From contig NW_027469176.1 in the NCBI RefSeq assembly GCF_051020765.1, positions 62,001-126,000 on the forward strand: DNA of 64,000 nucleotides, written 5' to 3'. A program made the position numbers and the translations under genes. How positions within the stretch are numbered: the stretch's first letter is position 1; every line of letters starts with the position of its first letter. The notes below the pieces were generated by a model. That model did not search any database. It was not told the DNA's origin and worked only from the letters and a program-made list of their open reading frames with translations. The stretch comes from Lasioglossum baleicum. Taxonomy: Eukaryota > Arthropoda > Insecta > Hymenoptera > Halictidae. Below are positions 61,501 to 64,000 of this stretch, piece after piece.

Positions 61501-64000
61501 ACGCATAACGCATAACGCATAACGCATAACGCATAACGCATAACGCATAACGCATAACGCATAACGCATAACGCATAACGCATAACGCATAACGCATAAC
61601 GCATGACGCACAACGCATAACGCATAACGCATAACGCATAACGCATAACGCATTACGCATAACGCATAACGCATAACGCATAACGCATAAGGCATAAGCA
61701 TAACGCATAACGCATAACGCATAACGCATAACGCATAACGCATAACGCATAACGCATAACGCGTAACGCAAGACTCATAACGCATAACGCATAACGCATA
61801 ACGCATAACGCATATGGCATAACGCATAATGCAAAAGTCATAACGCATAACGCATAACGCATAACGCATAACGCATAACGCATAACGCATAACGCATAAC
61901 GCATAACGCATAATGCAAAAGTCATAACGCATAACGCATAACGCATAACGCATAACGCATAACGCATAACGCATAACGCATAACGCATAACGCATAACGC
62001 ATAACGCATAACGCATAACGCATAACGCATAACGCATAACGCATAACGCGTATCGCAAAACTCATAACGCATAACGCATAACGCATAACGCATAACGCAC
62101 AACGCATAACGTTTAAACCATAAGGCATAACGCATAGCCCATGACGCATAACGCATAACGCATAACGCATAATGCAAAAGTCATAACGCATAACGCATAA
62201 CGGATAACGCATAACGCATAACGCATAACGCATAACGCATAACGCATAACGCATAACGCATAACGCATAACGCATAACGCATAACGCATAACGCATAACG
62301 CATAACGCATAACGCATAAGGCATAAGCATAACGCATAACGCATAACGCATAACGCATAACGCATAACGCATAACGCATAACGCATAACGCATAACGCAT
62401 AACGCATAACGCATAACGCATAACGCATAACGCATAACGCGTAACGCAAAACTCATAACGCATAACGCGTAACGCAAAACTCATAACGCATAACGCATAA
62501 CGCATAACGCATAACGCATAACGCATAACGCATAACGCATAACGCATAACGCATAACGCATAACGCATAACGCATAACGCATAACGCATAACGCATAACG
62601 CATAACGCATAACGCATAACGCATAACGCATAACGCATAACGCATAACGCATAACGCATAACGCATAACGCATAACGCATAACGCATAACGCATAACGCA
62701 TAACGCATAACGCATAACGCATAACGCATAACGCATAACGCATAACGCATAACGCATAACGCATAACGCATAACGCATAACGCATAACGCATAACGCATA
62801 ACGCATAACGCATAACGCATAACGCATAACGCATAACGCATAACGCATAACGCATAACGCATAACGCATAACGCATAACGCATAACGCATGACGCACAAC
62901 GCATAACGCATAACGCATAACGCATAACGCATAACGCATTACGCATAACGCATAACGCATAACGCATAACGCATAAGGCATAAGCATAACGCATAACGCA
63001 TAACGCATAACGCATAACGCATAACGCATAACGCGTAACGCAAGACTCATAACGCATAACGCATAACGCATAACGCATAACGCATAACGCATATGGCATA
63101 ACGCATAACGCATAACGCATAACGCCTAACGCATAACGCATAACGCATAACGCATAACGCATAACGCATACCGCATAACGCATAACGCATAACGCATAAC
63201 GCATAACGCATAACGCATAACGCATAACGCATAACGCATAACGCATAACGCATAACGCATAACGCATAACGCATAACGCATAACGCATAACGCATAACGC
63301 ATATGGCATAACGCATAATGCAAAAGTCATAACGCATAACGCATAACGCATAACGCATAACGCATAACGCATAACGCATAACGCATAACGCATAACGCAT
63401 AACGCATAACGCATAACGCATAACGCATAACGCATAACGCATAACGCATAACGCATAACGCATAACGCATAACGCATAACGCATAACGCATAACGCATAA
63501 CGCATAACGCATAACGCATAACGCATAACGCATAACGCATAACGCATAACGCATAACGCATAACGCATAACGCATAACGCATAACGCATAACGCATAACG
63601 CGTAACGCAAAACTCATAACGCATAACGCATAACGCATAACGCATAACGCACAACGCATAACGTTTAAACCATAAGGCATAACGCATAGCCCATGACGCA
63701 TAACGCATAACGCATAACGCATAATGCAAAAGTCATAACGCATAACGCATAACGGATAACGCATAACGCATAACGCATAACGCATAACGCATAACGCATA
63801 ACGCATAACGCATAACGCATAACGCATAACGCATAACGCATAACGCATAACGCATAACGCATAACGCATAACGCATAACGCATAACGCATAACGCATAAC
63901 GCATAACGCATAACGCATAACGCATAACGCATAACGCATAACGCATAACGCATAACGCATAACGCATAACGCATAACGCATAACGCATAACGCATAACGC
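58514..64000. repeat. Right part: H 58514 to the window end
   Basis: H lies at 58,514, 62,110 and 63,662, with a 3.6-kb gap without H between the first two. That gap holds a local tandem: CGCTTAA at 59,437 and 60,046 (609 bp apart), each followed by nine or so canonical units, a G cassette and a long pure run (59,528-60,045 is 74 monomers). Later come G-G doublets (60.85 and 61.24 kb), A, B, C 61691, D, E, I, a second I at 61,915, a CGCGTAT form of G near 62,048, and H 62110. After J at about 63,753 the array is pure canonical to the end of the window. Confidence 0.72.

Larger units (their letters stand above)
2339..62983. repeat. A and B variant units, B held 42 bp before C
   Basis: A is CGCATGA followed by CGCACAA, for example at 2339, 8328, 12354, 17777, 25717, 28135, 29814, 31877, 33577, 38152 and 62886. 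B is CGCATTA, typically 50-70 bp after A, and lies exactly 42 bp (six units) before C at every C I checked that has a B. Allelic forms occupy the same slot: CGAATTA (2409), CTCATTA (9321, 10879, 12864, 16316, 19418) and CTTATTA (18021, 18880, 22661, 26779, 38781). A CTTATTA at 14,827 is not followed by C at 42 bp. The fixed spacing shows B and C being copied as one block. Confidence 0.82.
2451..62989. repeat. C unit family: GGCATAA plus six-base GCATAA, 67 copies
   Basis: The only unit in the window that is not 7 bp: after GGCATAA the next unit lacks one base. GGCATAA starts: 2451, 3192, 3870, 3932, 4407, 5148, 5721, 5783, 6160, 8035, 8944, 9363, 9880, 10509, 10921, 11592, 12487, 12906, 13731, 13940, 14730, 15450, 15946, 16358, 17176, 17847, 18063, 18699, 18922, 19460, 20229, 21075, 21872, 22438, 22703, 23339, 24115, 25829, 26556, 26821, 27471, 28240, 29919, 31248, 31982, 33682, 35515, 37439, 38264, 38823, 39529, 40333, 42145, 44251, 44957, 47595, 48889, 49630, 52324, 53632, 54394, 55450, 56170, 59123, 61691, 62320, 62977. 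Copies at 8944, 9880 and 10509 read GGCATAT. GGCATAA without the six-base unit also occurs (e.g. 45,892 and 50,651). Confidence 0.88.
1324..63052. repeat. D and G cassettes (CGCGTAA, CGCAAGA or CGCAAAA, CTCATAA)
   Basis: Two sister 21-bp cassettes differing by one base. D (CGCAAGA, making a GACTC HinfI site) follows C by some 55-85 bp and precedes E, for example at 1324, 1737, 25905, 47657, 52386 and 63032. G (CGCAAAA) precedes H by about 60 bp, for example at 1919, 11095, 13157 and 49231, or occurs as a doublet with starts 28 bp apart, for example 13765/13793, 21130/21158 and 62438/62466. Both create a MluI site at CGCGTAA. Partial cassettes exist: no CTCATAA at 17,259 and 20,312; no CGCGTAA at about 18,169, 19,026 and 45,187; CGCGTAT in place of CGCGTAA at about 62,048. 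Confidence 0.83.
1366..63322. repeat. E and I variant strings (CGCATAT-GGCATAA; TGCAAAA-GTCATAA)
   Basis: E joins CGCATAT to GGCATAA and so makes an NdeI site (CATATG). It lies about 40-60 bp after D, for example at 1366, 1779, 25961, 30037, 47713 and 52442. In many copies TGCAAAA-GTCATAA (I) follows one unit later; in others, mostly between 8 and 17 kb, it is missing. The same I string also follows H, usually with CGGATAA (J) 3-4 units further on. I therefore belongs to two different cassette contexts. Confidence 0.82.
1982..63710. repeat. H cassette family, 47 copies (CGTTTAA-ACCATAA core)
   Basis: A 49-bp, seven-monomer cassette: CGCACAA, a canonical unit, CGTTTAA, ACCATAA, GGCATAA, CGCATAG, CCCATGA. 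CGTTTAA starts at 1982, (6104), 11158, 13220, 15016, 16651, 18412, 19746, 22996, 24555, 25003, 27100, 28673, 29114, 30359, 30786, 32415, 32856, 34129, 34556, 35305, 35997, 36431, 36928, 39102, 40829, 41284, 42627, 43047, 43523, 43957, 45236, 45502, 46258, 49308, 49958, 50259, 51008, 54037, 54729, 55030, 55848, 56526, 57548, 58514, 62110 and 63662. The 6,104 copy reads CGTATAA and lacks the PmeI octamer. A sublineage H' has AGCATAA after CCCATGA: 25003, 29114, 30786, 32856, 34556, 35305, 36431, 41284, 43047, 43957. A G cassette usually lies about 60 bp upstream. I and J usually follow; they are absent at 49308, 54037 and 55848. Confidence 0.88.
1..64000. repeat. Heptanucleotide satellite array (CGCATAA)n, both ends open
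   Basis: The window is a continuous head-to-tail array of the 7-bp monomer CGCATAA, in one orientation from end to end. Base 1 begins a monomer and the last three bases are CGC of an unfinished one. Counting 67 six-base units and treating every other unit as 7 bp gives 9,152 units plus 3 bases, and this closes exactly modulo 7. The spacing between successive H cassettes also agrees modulo 7 with the number of six-base units between them throughout. Composition of the canonical monomer on the plus strand is A 3/7, C 2/7, G 1/7, T 1/7 (43% GC, strong strand asymmetry). No unique DNA interrupts it. The scale and higher-order structure are those of a heterochromatic satellite, which is inference; the repeat itself is seen directly. 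Confidence 0.98.

Noticed and set aside
1..64000. CRISPR array
   Set aside because: The repeats are 7 bp with no unique spacers. The recurring cassettes are themselves repeat variants and their spacing varies by whole monomers.
1..64000. Telomeric repeat tract
   Set aside because: TTATGCG lacks the G-run typical of telomere repeats, and no known telomere motif matches it. The layered higher-order structure also fits an internal satellite better.
1..64000. Plasmid iterons or DnaA-box cluster because of TTATGCG
   Set aside because: The DnaA box is TTATNCACA, and TTATGCGTT does not match it. Iterons are longer and few, with a rep gene beside them; none is present.

Overview
The whole 64,000-base window is one uninterrupted satellite array of the heptanucleotide CGCATAA (TTATGCG on the other strand). 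I find no gene, RNA gene, mobile element, CRISPR array, promoter, terminator or unique sequence anywhere in it. The array enters at base 1 in perfect register and leaves at base 64,000 three bases into a monomer, so both true ends lie outside the window. By hand count it holds about 9,152 units: 9,085 heptamers plus 67 copies of one six-base unit. That count closes exactly modulo 7 with the window length.

The organism cannot be named from this sequence. Arrays of a very short monomer running for tens of kilobases with layered higher-order repeats are typical of eukaryotic heterochromatin (centromeric, pericentromeric, subtelomeric or sex/B chromosome). An array this size in a bacterium would be extraordinary. 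Each monomer carries an intact CpG with few C-to-T or G-to-A derivatives, which suggests a genome without heavy CpG methylation or a very young, recently homogenised array.

Information lies only in variant monomers, which are grouped in recurring cassettes. I name them here: H, a 49-bp cassette centred on CGTTTAA-ACCATAA (a PmeI site, 47 copies); C, GGCATAA followed by the six-base GCATAA (67 copies); B, CGCATTA or its alleles, 42 bp before C in every case checked; A, CGCATGA-CGCACAA; D and G, CGCGTAA then CGCAAGA (D) or CGCAAAA (G) then CTCATAA; E, CGCATAT-GGCATAA (an NdeI site); I, TGCAAAA-GTCATAA; J, CGGATAA; F, TGCATAA.

Layout: 1-2,450 is a heterogeneous left part with its own variants and a 420/413-bp tandem duplication. 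2,451-5,928 is a two-copy 1.96/1.85-kb repeat. 5,929-8,034 has a divergent H and a 99-monomer pure run. 8,035-10,990 is built of A-B-C-D-E modules. 10,991-22,437 is a series of H cycles of 1.3-3.3 kb. 22,438-30,071 is a two-copy 4.1-kb repeat, overlapped by a two-copy 3.74-kb repeat from 28,240. 35-45 kb holds mixed H couplets and cycles. 45,502-55,029 is a two-copy 4.76/4.77-kb repeat. 55,030-64,000 is a rearranged continuation.

The minus strand of the pure repeat is open in all three frames because 7 is not a multiple of 3 and TTATGCG repeats contain no stop. The many long minus-strand reading frames all encode (MRYALCV)n and are by-products of the repeat, not genes.
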